Position numbers and translations under genes: made by a program. From the IMG/VR virus record IMGVR_UViG_3300009177_000136, positions 1-20,622 of that record: DNA of 20,622 nucleotides; one strand, given 5' to 3'. Within the stretch, counting starts at the first letter, position 1; every line of letters starts with the position of its first letter. The stretch is from a virus. Below the pieces are notes generated by a model. The model searched no databases, was not told where the DNA came from, and was given only the letters and a program-made list of their open reading frames with translations. This document shows, in pieces, positions 5,806 through 13,611 of the stretch.

Positions 5806-5958
5806 CCAGCAAAACTCCGCCAGTTAAGCCCGATTCCGGGTGATAGGCGGAAGGGATTTGCCGGTTAGGCGAAGTGACATTATTGCTTCGGCTGGGTTGG
5901 CTCGCGGCAAAGAATAATGACGGATTTTTATCTTATCTGGTGACTTCGACCGGATAAG
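5806..5958 (+). other. Second compact structured region ahead of the packaging genes
   Basis: No gene is seen, but four stems can be drawn in order: TCCGCC 5816-5821 with GGCGGA 5846-5851 enclosing CCCG/CGGG (5829-5832/5837-5840); TTTGCCG 5857-5863 with CGGCAAA 5905-5911 enclosing CGAAG/CTTCG (5870-5874/5886-5890); and a 9-bp stem 5932-5940/5950-5958 with one T-G pair. Between the last two lies an A/T-rich linker. It could be a structured leader, a small RNA, or part of a packaging recognition site. Not assigned to a known class. Confidence 0.45.
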
Positions 5959-5983
5959 TCTTCAGATATACAATCGGAGCCCC

Positions 5984-7153
5984 ATGAACGTAGACGACAA
6001 TTTGCGCTCATGGGCCACGGTTCGCCAACTCGAGATACTTGAAGCGGTCGAGAAATACGGCACGCAACGGGCTGCTGCTGAGGCGCTTGGTGTCGCACAT
6101 GGCACTGTAGGCGACTCGATGAAGGCGCTGAAGAAGAAGGCGGCGCGCGCAGGGTATTCTCCGGAACACGACAACAGCCACTCTGTACCTGACGGATTTA
6201 GGCTTAAAGGCACGTCGACGCTGTACGACGCAGACGGTAACCTTAAGCTTCAGTGGGTCAAGTCAACAATCGACCATGAGCGGGCTGATGAAATCGCCCG
6301 TCAGGCTGTTGAGGCGCTATCGAGAAGCGTGGAAGGGATGGCGCCGATAACGCCCGCTCCGCTGCGTGTGATGTCCGACCTGCTGGCCGTGTATCCGTTC
6401 GGCGACCCGCATGTGGGGCTTTACGTCTGGGCCAAGGAATGCGGCGATGCGTTCGACCTGGAGATTGGTCGGAAACTGACGCTAGGTGCTGTCGACCGCC
6501 TGGTAGCCACCGCACCTCCCGCAGAGACTGCGATCCTTCTGCTTCTCGGGGACGTGTACCATCAGAACGATCAGACCAACCAGACGCCAGCACACCGGCA
6601 CCAACTTGACGTCGATTCGCGTTATGTGAAGGTGCTGCAGGTAGGCATCGAGACTTACCGGCACGCCATTCTGCGCGCGCTGGAGAAGCACAACCGTGTG
6701 ATCGTCAAAGCCATCCCTGGTAATCACGATCCGCAGGCGATATGGGCGCTGATCTTCACGCTGGCGGCGTACTTCTCTAATGAGCCTCGCGTTGAGGTAG
6801 ACATTGGCCCCGCGAAGCATTGGTACTTCCGCTTCGGAAAGGTGCTGATCGGCTCGACCCACGGCGACACCACGAAGCATGAAAAGCTCGGTGGCGTCAT
6901 GGCGTGCGACCGCGCCAAGGATTGGGGCGAGACGCTGTACCGCTACTGGTACACCGGCCACATCCATTCGAAGACGGTCACGGAAGTGCCTGGCGTGATC
7001 TGCGAATCCTTCCGCACACTGGCGGCGCAGGATTCGTACGCAGCTGGGCATGGATATCGCGCTGGGCGGGACATGCTGTGCATCGTCCACCACCGCGACT
7101 ACGGCGAAATTGAGAGACACCGCGCAGACATTGCGCTATTGGAAGCGGCATGA
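5984..7153 (+). CDS. HTH-metallophosphoesterase fusion, 389 aa
   Basis: The C-terminal two-thirds is a calcineurin-like metallophosphoesterase with the full di-metal signature: GDPH at 140-143, LLGD at 187-190, GNHD at 246-249, HGD at 293-295 and GHIH at 325-328. The first 55 residues form a helix-turn-helix (RQLEILEAVEKYGTQRAAAEALGVAHGTVGDSMKALKK in part), so the protein probably binds DNA. The family includes phosphatases and Mre11/SbcD-type nucleases, so a DNA-processing role near packaging is possible. The start has CGGAG 5 bases upstream. Linker residues 60-125 are low in motif content. It leads the packaging operon and overlaps the next gene by ATGA. Confidence 0.88.
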   Translation: MNVDDNLRSWATVRQLEILEAVEKYGTQRAAAEALGVAHGTVGDSMKALKKKAARAGYSPEHDNSHSVPDGFRLKGTSTLYDADGNLKLQWVKSTIDHERADEIARQAVEALSRSVEGMAPITPAPLRVMSDLLAVYPFGDPHVGLYVWAKECGDAFDLEIGRKLTLGAVDRLVATAPPAETAILLLLGDVYHQNDQTNQTPAHRHQLDVDSRYVKVLQVGIETYRHAILRALEKHNRVIVKAIPGNHDPQAIWALIFTLAAYFSNEPRVEVDIGPAKHWYFRFGKVLIGSTHGDTTKHEKLGGVMACDRAKDWGETLYRYWYTGHIHSKTVTEVPGVICESFRTLAAQDSYAAGHGYRAGRDMLCIVHHRDYGEIERHRADIALLEAA

Positions 7154-7395
7154 ACGCACAAGACTTCGCATATTGGCTGCACGGCTTCGTCGAACTGACC
7201 CAAGGCCAGACGCCAAACCCGGCGCAATGGAAAGCCATCTGCGAGCACCTGGATCTGGTGTTCAAGAAGGTGACGCCGAAGGTCGACCCGCTGCAAGTGC
7301 CGCAGACCACGAAGCCGATCGATTGGGCAGAGATGCAGCGCATCTTTCGTGGCAGCAATCAATGGCCGACGCAGCCATACGTCATCACCTGCTAA
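7150..7395 (+). CDS. Conserved small phage protein, 81 aa
   Basis: The start overlaps the previous stop (ATGA). The sequence AQDFAYWLHGFVELTQG at residues 3-19 followed by PAQWKAICEHLDLVFKKVTP resembles a very common small prophage protein found next to packaging or tail genes in proteobacterial phages, function unknown. Tight coupling suggests it works with, or is dosed with, the metallophosphoesterase. Confidence 0.75.
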   Translation: MNAQDFAYWLHGFVELTQGQTPNPAQWKAICEHLDLVFKKVTPKVDPLQVPQTTKPIDWAEMQRIFRGSNQWPTQPYVITC

Positions 7396-7483
7396 CCCCC
7401 TCCCCGCAGCCAGACCATGGCTAATCAGCCGTCCCTCGGTCTGGCCATCCGCAGCAATGCGGTGCGCCCGAAAGGGCAATAAC
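7396..7483 (+). other. Hairpin-rich spacer
   Basis: Three stems fill this 88-base spacer. GCCAGACC (7409-7416) pairs perfectly with GGTCTGGC (7438-7445) and encloses GGCT/AGCC (7419-7422/7427-7430). CCGCA/TGCGG (7449-7453/7458-7462) is capped by GCAA. GCCC/GGGC (7466-7469/7474-7477) is capped by GAAA. The last stem abuts the next short reading frame, so the structure may control translation or mRNA stability. There is no T run, so it is not an intrinsic terminator. Confidence 0.5.
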
Positions 7484-7534
7484 ATGAGTAGTTTTCGCTC
7501 ATCGCCCGCGACCCTGGAAGAAATGAATGGCTAG
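7484..7534 (+). CDS. Possible 16-aa leader peptide
   Basis: A short frame reads MSSFRSSPATLEEMNG and stops at 7532-7534, overlapping the ATG of the next gene at 7527 by 8 bases. AAAGGGC about 6 bases upstream could serve as its ribosome-binding site, and that site lies inside the GAAA-capped hairpin. It could couple translation to the metallopeptidase gene. Chance occurrence is quite possible at this length. Confidence 0.3.
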   Translation: MSSFRSSPATLEEMNG

Positions 7535-8189
7535 GCGATCGCAATCGAATGAGTCGAAAGCTTTAGCTTCGAGGCCAAAACCGCCCGAAGCGCTGTTTGA
7601 TGCCGGTAACTGGTTTCGGCGCTTCATGCCTGCCGATGGTGTGGCCGAATGGGTGGCGAGAACGTTTCTAGATGAGCACTCGCCGCTCTTTAACGAAGAC
7701 CATTTTCACCTAAAGAATGCCGACATTGAGTTCCTGTGGGCCGCACAGGAAAATAGTAGGCAGATGCGCCGAGTGGTCGGGCAGTGTGAAGAAGTGACGT
7801 TCCGCTGTGGTGCGTGGCAGAAAGGTCGGCAAGAGCAACAGATGTACGAATGGTTCGGGCGCGTCCCGGCCTACCTGATTACGCTTGACGCGATGTATGC
7901 CAATGAGTGCTCCGACGCCGAGTTCTGTTCGCTGATCGAGCATGAGATGTATCACATAGCGCAAAAGAGTGACGAGTTCGGCGCTCCCGCCTTCACCAAG
8001 GATGGGGCTCCCAAGCTTGGCATCCAATCACACGATGTCGAGGAATTCGTCGGCATTGTCCGCAGGTACGGCGTTGGCGCTGCTGCGGGCAAGACAGCCA
8101 AATTGGTCGAGGCCGCACAGAAAACGCCCGAGATCGGATCATTCAACATTGCGCAGGCTTGTGGGACGTGTCTATTAAGGGCGGCATGA
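7527..8189 (+). CDS. Putative phage metallopeptidase, 220 aa
   Basis: The protein matches the phage putative metallopeptidase family: an aromatic-rich middle (ADIEFLWAAQENSRQM, 65-80), a beta segment (RVPAYLITLDAMYAN, 112-126) and a zincin-type HEMYH at residues 139-143 in LIEHEMYHIAQ, with HDVEEFVGIVRRYG downstream (169-182) likely giving the third ligand. Members sit just upstream of terminase genes in many prophages; substrate unknown. A GGAAGAA ribosome-binding site precedes the ATG at 7527. The C-terminus contains ACGTCLL. Confidence 0.85.
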   Translation: MARRSQSNESKALASRPKPPEALFDAGNWFRRFMPADGVAEWVARTFLDEHSPLFNEDHFHLKNADIEFLWAAQENSRQMRRVVGQCEEVTFRCGAWQKGRQEQQMYEWFGRVPAYLITLDAMYANECSDAEFCSLIEHEMYHIAQKSDEFGAPAFTKDGAPKLGIQSHDVEEFVGIVRRYGVGAAAGKTAKLVEAAQKTPEIGSFNIAQACGTCLLRAA

Positions 8190-8217
8190 CTTGGAAGCCG
8201 CCTGGAAGAATTTAAAA

Positions 8218-8724
8218 ATGGCGGCACTCACCGAAAACGTAAAACTTCGCATCGTTCAGGCTCTGGCCTGCTTCGATACGCCATCACAGGCAGCGAAGGC
8301 AATCAAAGAGGAATTCGGGCTGCCTGTTACCCCGCAGCAGTGCGAGGCCTACGACCCAAACAAGCGCTCTGGCAATCGCCTGAGCGATAAGTACCGCCAG
8401 ATATTCGCCGAGACCCGCAAGACGTTTCTGGAAGACACCAGCCTGATTGGCGTGTCGCACCGGGCCGTCAGGCTGCGCACGCTGCAACGGATGATTGACA
8501 AAGCGGAGTTGCTGGGCAACATGGCTTTGGCGGCGCAGTTGCTCGAGCAGGTCGCGAAAGAAACGGGCGACGCCTACACCAACAGACACAAGCTGGAGCA
8601 CACCGGCAGAGACGGTGGTCCGATCAAGACGCAGCCCGTTCCGGTCGATCTCACTGATATGACCGATGAAGAACTTGCCGTCCTCGAACGCCTCGCTGCC
8701 AAGTCTGGCGCAGATCAAGGCTGA
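8218..8724 (+). CDS. DUF2280 protein, probable small terminase subunit, 168 aa
   Basis: The N-terminus ([20 protein letters not shown]) and [16 protein letters not shown] are typical of DUF2280, which occurs directly upstream of large terminase genes and is the likely small terminase (DNA-recognition) subunit. Residues 1-45 look like a helix-turn-helix; a helical middle follows, then an acidic tail ([15 protein letters not shown]). I choose ATG 8218 because it matches the family start and has GGAAGAA upstream; a TTG at 8191 would add nine residues. It overlaps the large terminase by 59 bases. Confidence 0.85.
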   Translation: MAALTENVKLRIVQALACFDTPSQAAKAIKEEFGLPVTPQQCEAYDPNKRSGNRLSDKYRQIFAETRKTFLEDTSLIGVSHRAVRLRTLQRMIDKAELLGNMALAAQLLEQVAKETGDAYTNRHKLEHTGRDGGPIKTQPVPVDLTDMTDEELAVLERLAAKSGADQG

Positions 8725-10246
8725 AAAGCTTCGCCGGCTGCGCATCAGGCTGGAAGGTGATCACCTCGAATTCACGAAGCACTTCTTCAGGATTCGGCAG
8801 GGCATCGACTTTCGGGTCAACTGGCACCACGTCTATATTGCGTTCATCCTCGAGAAGGTCATTCGGGGCGAGATAAAGAACGTTGTATTCAACGTTTCGC
8901 CGGGTTCGTCGAAGACCGAGGAGGTGGTGATCAACCTGATCGCCCGCGGCCTCGCATTGAATGCCCGCGCCCGCTTCCTGCACATCTCGTATTCGGACGA
9001 CCTTGCGGTACTGAATTCTGAAACGGCCCGTGAGGTCGTGCGCTCCGAGGAATACCAGCAACTGTGGCCGCGCAAGATTGCGGGCGACGCTGACTCAAAG
9101 AAGCGTTGGAATGTCGAGGATAACGGCAAGAAGGCCGGCGGCGTCTACGCTACTTCGCTGGGCGGCCAGATCACCGGTTTCCGTGCCGGGCACATGGCCG
9201 ATGGGTGGCAAGGCGCCATCCTGATCGATGACCCGCTAAAGGTCGAGGACGCGTACAGCAAAACGAATCGCGACAAGGCGAACCGCAAGATTATCTCGAC
9301 GGTAAAAAGCCGCCGGGCCAATCCCGATACGCCGATCGTCCTGATCATGCAGCGCCTGGCTGAGGAAGACCCTACGGGCTTTATCAAGGCTGGCAAGGTT
9401 CCCGGTGAGTGGACATTCATCGAAATACCCGCGCTGATCACCGACGAGTATGTCGAAAATCTTCCTGAGCACATCCGCCCGATGGTGGATAGTTCGGAGC
9501 GAGATGAAGACGGCCGGTTCAGCTATTGGCCATATAAAGAACCGCTGCAGGACTTGCTGGCGTCCGAAAAGGCCGACCGCTATGTGTTCAGCGGCCAGTA
9601 CATGCAGCGCCCCTCCCCACTTGGCGGCGGCATCATCCAGTCTGGCAAGTTCGTTCGCTACGGCGCGTTGCCTCAGTTGCGCTACCGGAAGATTTACGCT
9701 GATACGGCGCAGAAGACTGCTGAACGTAACGACTACAGCGTGTTTCAGTGCTGGGGGTATGGCCAGGACAATCGCATCTATCTGCTCGACCTGATCCGCG
9801 GCAAGTGGGAAGCGCCTGAATTGAAGCGCCGAGCCATTGATTTCTGGAACAAACACAAAGCCATAGGCGCTGGCGATCGCGACGCTCCGGCGTTGAGGCA
9901 GATGCTGGTTGAGGATAAGGCGTCGGGCACAGGGCTGATCCAGGAAGTCAAATCCGATGGCGGCATTCCGGTCAAAGGCATCGAGCGCACCAAAGACAAA
10001 CTGACGCGGGTCATGGATGTGGTTAGCCATATCGACGTCGGCAATGTCTGCGTTCCCGAAAACGCACCTTGGGTGAGCGACTTTGTTGGCGAGTGTGATG
10101 CATTCACTGCCGACGATACGCACGCACACGACGACCAGATAGACCCGATGGTAGACGCAATCACCGACATGCTGGGTGGTGGCGCGCCTCTTGTTATTTC
10201 AGACGACGTAGTCAAGCAACTATCCCGCATGGGACGCACCCGATGA
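8666..10246 (+). CDS. terL: Terminase large subunit, 526 aa
   Basis: This is the packaging motor ATPase and nuclease. Seen: a Walker A-type loop [10 protein letters not shown] at about 76-85 after [16 protein letters not shown] (108-118); GFRAGHM (171-177); Walker B ILIDDP at 185-190; and [12 protein letters not shown] (228-238) as the coupling motif. The RNase H-like nuclease domain has Asp346 in YADTAQ, Glu417/Asp418 in [10 protein letters not shown] and Asp489/Asp490 in [12 protein letters not shown]. The length is normal and intact. The start at 8666 lies inside the small terminase gene with a poor ribosome-binding site, so translation is probably coupled. The stop overlaps the portal start. 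Confidence 0.95.
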   Translation: MKNLPSSNASLPSLAQIKAEKLRRLRIRLEGDHLEFTKHFFRIRQGIDFRVNWHHVYIAFILEKVIRGEIKNVVFNVSPGSSKTEEVVINLIARGLALNARARFLHISYSDDLAVLNSETAREVVRSEEYQQLWPRKIAGDADSKKRWNVEDNGKKAGGVYATSLGGQITGFRAGHMADGWQGAILIDDPLKVEDAYSKTNRDKANRKIISTVKSRRANPDTPIVLIMQRLAEEDPTGFIKAGKVPGEWTFIEIPALITDEYVENLPEHIRPMVDSSERDEDGRFSYWPYKEPLQDLLASEKADRYVFSGQYMQRPSPLGGGIIQSGKFVRYGALPQLRYRKIYADTAQKTAERNDYSVFQCWGYGQDNRIYLLDLIRGKWEAPELKRRAIDFWNKHKAIGAGDRDAPALRQMLVEDKASGTGLIQEVKSDGGIPVKGIERTKDKLTRVMDVVSHIDVGNVCVPENAPWVSDFVGECDAFTADDTHAHDDQIDPMVDAITDMLGGGAPLVISDDVVKQLSRMGRTR

Positions 10247-11811
10247 ATCGCAAGCAACGCAAACAGGCGCAGATGGCCGCAAGACATGCCACTGCGCCCG
10301 CGGTGCGTCAGCCATCGGGAATGCGTATCTCGGCGGATACTGTGCTGGCTATGCGCGCCAAGCCGGCCACGAAATACGCTCCGACGCAGGAGATGTTCAA
10401 GCCGTACGAGCCGATGAAGGGCGTTTTGCCTTCTGGCAGAACCGGCAGCAAGCTCGCGATGGATGCCGGGTTCGATCCGGGCGCAGCATTCCAGTTGGCG
10501 TCGCTCGAGAACATCAACGGCGCCTTTACGGAAGGCTATGCGTTCCCCGGCTTCACGCTGCTGGCCAACTGGTCGCAGATCCCGGAGTTCCGCAAGCCAG
10601 CCGAGGTCTACGCGCGGGAAATGACCCGCAAGTGGATCAAACTGAACGCTACGGGCGAAACGGACAAGTCGGACAAGATCAAGCGTATTGACGCCGAGTT
10701 CAAGCGCCTGAACGTGCAGGCCAAGGTTCGCGAGGCAATTGAGCAGGACGGCCTGTACGGGCGCTCGCAAATCTTCATCGACGTTGGCATGGAGTCGGAT
10801 CAACTCGATCCGGACGAACTGAAGACCGAGTTGATCGAATCGCCGACCAAGGTTGGTATAGGCTCGATCAAACGCCTGACGGTGGTTGAGCCGATCTGGT
10901 CATACCCGAACCGGTACAACGCGAACGACCCGCTCGATCCGACGTTCTACAAGCCGATCAGCTGGTTCGTGATGGGCAAGGAGATCCACTCCAGCCGCCT
11001 GCTGACGGTCATCACGCGCGACGTGCCAGACATCCTCAAGCCAGCGTACGCATTTGCTGGCCTGTCGTTGTCGCAGATGATCAAGCCGTACGTTGATAAC
11101 TGGCTGCGCACCCGTCAGTCCGTGTCTGACCTGATCCACGCCTTCACGGTGTGGACGCTCAAGACGGACATGAGCAATCTGCTTAACGAGAATGGCGTTG
11201 AGCAGTTTTACCGGCGCATGCAGGTTTTCAACCTTGGCCGGGATAATCACGGTGTCAATGCGATCAACAGGGACACGGAGGAGTTTGACAACATCTCCGC
11301 GCCGCTGGGCAGCCTTGACAAGTTGCAGGCGCAAGCACAAGAGCAGCAGTGCGCGCCGACCGGTCTCCCGTTGATCTACCTGACCGGCATCACGCCGGCT
11401 GGCCTGAACGCTTCGTCGCAAGACGAGATCGAGGTGTTCCAGGACACGGTCGCGGCGAACCAGGAGATCTACACGCCGATCGTTTCGAAGATCCTTAACC
11501 TAGTGCAACTCTCGCTATTTGGTGAGATTGACCGGGAAATCGGCTTCGAGTGGCAGCAGATGAAAGTCGTGTCGGAAATGGACAAGGCGAACATCCGCAA
11601 GGTCAATATGGAAACGGATGCGACGGCGATTGGCGCAACCATTCTGTCTCCCGACGAATCACGCAAGCGGATCGCCGCGGAAGAAGATTCTCCCTACCAT
11701 GGGCTGGATCTGAACGTTGATTTGCCTGAGCCGCCGGATATTACGTCTGGTCCGATGGGGCATGCCGAGAAGTTGAGTGGCGTGAGAGAGGAAGAAGAGG
11801 AAACAGCCTAG
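10243..11811 (+). CDS. DUF1073-type portal protein, 522 aa
   Basis: The protein belongs to the DUF1073 portal group. Seen: a basic N-terminus (NRKQRKQAQ); [17 protein letters not shown] at about 105-121; [14 protein letters not shown] near 166-179; the [13 protein letters not shown] segment; and the late [23 protein letters not shown], a hallmark of this family. It forms the ring at the capsid vertex through which DNA enters. The C-terminus is acidic (REEEEETA). The ATG at 10243 overlaps the terL stop. The same Pfam family also covers an N-terminal part of the anti-CBASS protein Acb1; here the position and length favour portal. Confidence 0.92.
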   Translation: MNRKQRKQAQMAARHATAPAVRQPSGMRISADTVLAMRAKPATKYAPTQEMFKPYEPMKGVLPSGRTGSKLAMDAGFDPGAAFQLASLENINGAFTEGYAFPGFTLLANWSQIPEFRKPAEVYAREMTRKWIKLNATGETDKSDKIKRIDAEFKRLNVQAKVREAIEQDGLYGRSQIFIDVGMESDQLDPDELKTELIESPTKVGIGSIKRLTVVEPIWSYPNRYNANDPLDPTFYKPISWFVMGKEIHSSRLLTVITRDVPDILKPAYAFAGLSLSQMIKPYVDNWLRTRQSVSDLIHAFTVWTLKTDMSNLLNENGVEQFYRRMQVFNLGRDNHGVNAINRDTEEFDNISAPLGSLDKLQAQAQEQQCAPTGLPLIYLTGITPAGLNASSQDEIEVFQDTVAANQEIYTPIVSKILNLVQLSLFGEIDREIGFEWQQMKVVSEMDKANIRKVNMETDATAIGATILSPDESRKRIAAEEDSPYHGLDLNVDLPEPPDITSGPMGHAEKLSGVREEEEETA

Positions 11812-12056
11812 CCGTATTTGATGGCTCGGATGCGTCGAACCATCTCGGTTAGCTCAACTTCCAGCGCATCGAATCGCGGCTTGCCTGCGCTGTCGGTCAT
11901 GCCGTTCGACAGTTTGAACATGTCGAGCTCGGTGTCCAGCAAATCGGACAGGTTGAACCGGGCAGACAGTTCATCGTTCTCGCCGACATACACCACGACG
12001 CGCTGCGATTCTTCATGGTCGTAGCCGACGTAGTCAACTTCCACATCCTGTTTCAT
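11808..12056 (-). CDS. Minus-strand acidic small protein, 82 aa (moron-like)
   Basis: Read on the minus strand from ATG at 12056 to the stop at 11808-11810, abutting the portal stop tail to tail. A GGAG lies 8 bases upstream of the ATG. The protein is soluble and acidic (MKQDVEVDYVGYDHEESQRV at the start, then LSDLLDTELDMFKL), with a C-terminal [16 protein letters not shown] helix. The opposite-strand frame is serine-rich and implausible. Insertion between two head genes, opposite to the operon, is typical of a moron, although it may simply be an uncharacterised phage gene. Function unknown. Confidence 0.7.
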   Translation of the reverse strand: MKQDVEVDYVGYDHEESQRVVVYVGENDELSARFNLSDLLDTELDMFKLSNGMTDSAGKPRFDALEVELTEMVRRIRAIKYG

Positions 12057-12067
12057 CTGGGTACTCC

Positions 12068-12910
12068 ATGGGTCTCGTATCGCCTACCGGGAAGGACGTT
12101 GTCCTGCGCCCGGTGAGGCCCAATGCGGGCGTTGAGGCCGCGTACAACAAGGCATTGCAGGCTTGGGTAGATGCAATGCACAAATCGCTTCTGTACTGGA
12201 TAACGGCACAGTATAGAGCGAATCCTCCGCCCTCCTTGGCGCAGGACGCCGGGATGGAATCGTTCCGGGATGGCAGTCCAGCCAATGCAATGCGCCGGTC
12301 GATTCACCGCATGTCTCGGCGCTGGATGAAAGCATTCGACAAGGGGTCTCAGGATCTCGCGAAATACTTTGTCGACAAGGCAGCTGGCACGACGGATGTG
12401 CAGTTGAAAGACATTCTCAAGAAGGCAGGTTTCACGGTCGAATTCAAGTCGACCGCGGCAATCAACAATGCCATGCAGGCGGCGATCGGCGAAAACGTCT
12501 CGCTGATCAGCAGTATTGCCGAGCAGCATCTCAGCGAGGTTGAGGGTCTGGTAATGCGCTCCATGCAGCGCGGCCGAGATCTTGGCTCGCTGACCGAAGA
12601 GTTGACTAACCGGTATGACCTGACAAAGCGCCGGGCAGCATTCATCGCTCGAGACCAGTCCAACAAGATGACTGCGGTCATCAATCGTACCCGGCAGGTC
12701 GAACTGGGCATCACCCAGGCGCGCTGGCGTCACTCACACGGCGGCAAGCATCCTCGCAAGTCCCATGTCGAAGCCAGCCAGTCTGACGGCGGCAAGGGGA
12801 AACTCTACGACGTCACCAAAGGTTGCCTGATCGACGGCGAAATGATCTGGCCCGGCGAGCTGCCAAACTGCCGCTGCACCGCTCAATCAGTGATACCCGG
12901 TCTTGGATAA
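12068..12910 (+). CDS. Mu F-like minor head protein, 280 aa
   Basis: This matches the Mu gpF/SPP1 gp7-like minor head proteins, which act in head assembly or DNA ejection. Diagnostic region: NKMTAVINRTRQVELG (201-216), ARWRHSHGGKHPRKSHVEA (219-237), then the terminal PGELPNCRCTAQSVIP (262-277). The N-terminal part is helical. The start at 12068 follows GGGTACTCC and lies 11 bases from the divergent minus-strand start, so the two genes share a tiny intergenic gap. It follows the portal as usual in this head module. Confidence 0.9.
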   Translation: MGLVSPTGKDVVLRPVRPNAGVEAAYNKALQAWVDAMHKSLLYWITAQYRANPPPSLAQDAGMESFRDGSPANAMRRSIHRMSRRWMKAFDKGSQDLAKYFVDKAAGTTDVQLKDILKKAGFTVEFKSTAAINNAMQAAIGENVSLISSIAEQHLSEVEGLVMRSMQRGRDLGSLTEELTNRYDLTKRRAAFIARDQSNKMTAVINRTRQVELGITQARWRHSHGGKHPRKSHVEASQSDGGKGKLYDVTKGCLIDGEMIWPGELPNCRCTAQSVIPGLG

Positions 12911-12913
12911 ATC

Positions 12914-13204
12914 ATGGCAATAGCATCACTCGAAGTAACTGGCATCGCCTTCATGAGCGCTACGCCGGTATCCCAATCCATTGCGATTCCAGAAACGGGA
13001 ACGCCTACCGTCGCACTGGTGACGAACATCAGCGATGAGGTCGCATTTGTGGCGCTCGGGGACGATACGGTAGAAGCGACTCAGTACGAGTCAGTTGCGG
13101 TTCTTCCGCGCAGCCCGGTTGCGCTCACCATCGGTGCAGCAACCAACATCGCAGCGGTAACGCTGAATGGTGTGGCTGGCCTGAATATCGCGTTCGGCAC
13201 CTGA
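12914..13204 (+). CDS. Small beta-rich virion protein, 96 aa
   Basis: The gene starts 3 bases after the Mu F-like stop. The protein is almost all short, beta-prone segments (SQSIAIPETGTPTVALVTN, AFVALGDDTVEAT, ESVAVLPRSPVALTIG), typical of small capsid or head-decoration proteins. It has no charged helical region and no enzymatic motif. Position between the minor head protein and the protease gene supports a virion role. Confidence 0.7.
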   Translation: MAIASLEVTGIAFMSATPVSQSIAIPETGTPTVALVTNISDEVAFVALGDDTVEATQYESVAVLPRSPVALTIGAATNIAAVTLNGVAGLNIAFGT

Positions 13205-13528
13205 TTACTGCAGTGGCTTGTATTCCTTTGGTCCGCTCAGACAGTAATCCAGCATCTGCTTCTTTAGCGCGAATCCGCCAGCGTTAGCAAACCGGTCATC
13301 GAAATAGACCGTGTTGATGATTTTTTTGAAGTCTACGTCGGAAATAAATCGGCTTCGATAGGCGCCCAGGAATTTCGCTGCGTCCTGCGGCGATTGATTG
13401 TGGTCGCGCATATCCGCTGCGCCGCGATAAAGATCGGCCTTGAGCGCGCACGCCGAAACGTCATCCTGCGTTACCGCAAAAACAGAAGTTGATGCAACCA
13501 GCATCAGCAAAGCAAAAACGGTTTTCAT
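13205..13528 (-). CDS. Secreted small protein, 107 aa (moron candidate)
   Basis: Minus-strand frame. I choose ATG 13528 because AGGAAAG sits 5 bases upstream; ATG 13540 is part of that site. Residues 1-18 ([18 protein letters not shown]) are a textbook Sec signal peptide with likely cleavage after SVFA. The mature protein of about 89 residues has two Cys (about 27 and 96), able to form one disulfide, and an aromatic [18 protein letters not shown] segment. It abuts the previous gene tail to tail. A periplasmic protein among head genes on the opposite strand suggests lysogenic conversion, for example fitness or superinfection exclusion. Family not recognised. Confidence 0.75.
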   Translation of the reverse strand: MKTVFALLMLVASTSVFAVTQDDVSACALKADLYRGAADMRDHNQSPQDAAKFLGAYRSRFISDVDFKKIINTVYFDDRFANAGGFALKKQMLDYCLSGPKEYKPLQ

Positions 13529-13611
13529 CTCTTTCCTCATTCGCCCTTGGCGATAGTTTTAACTCGTTGATCCTACAACGGAAGCCCGCGTTAGTGCGTG
13601 CTTTTCAATAC

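Noticed and set aside
5967-5974. TATACAAT before the metallophosphoesterase as a -10 box
   Set aside because: Transcription would start at or inside the GGAG ribosome-binding site, and no good -35 is at the right distance.
10243-11811. Reading the DUF1073 protein as an anti-CBASS Acb1 fusion
   Set aside because: Length, motifs and the position right after terL fit a portal; no Acb1 nuclease-like C-terminal motif (paired HxT) was seen.
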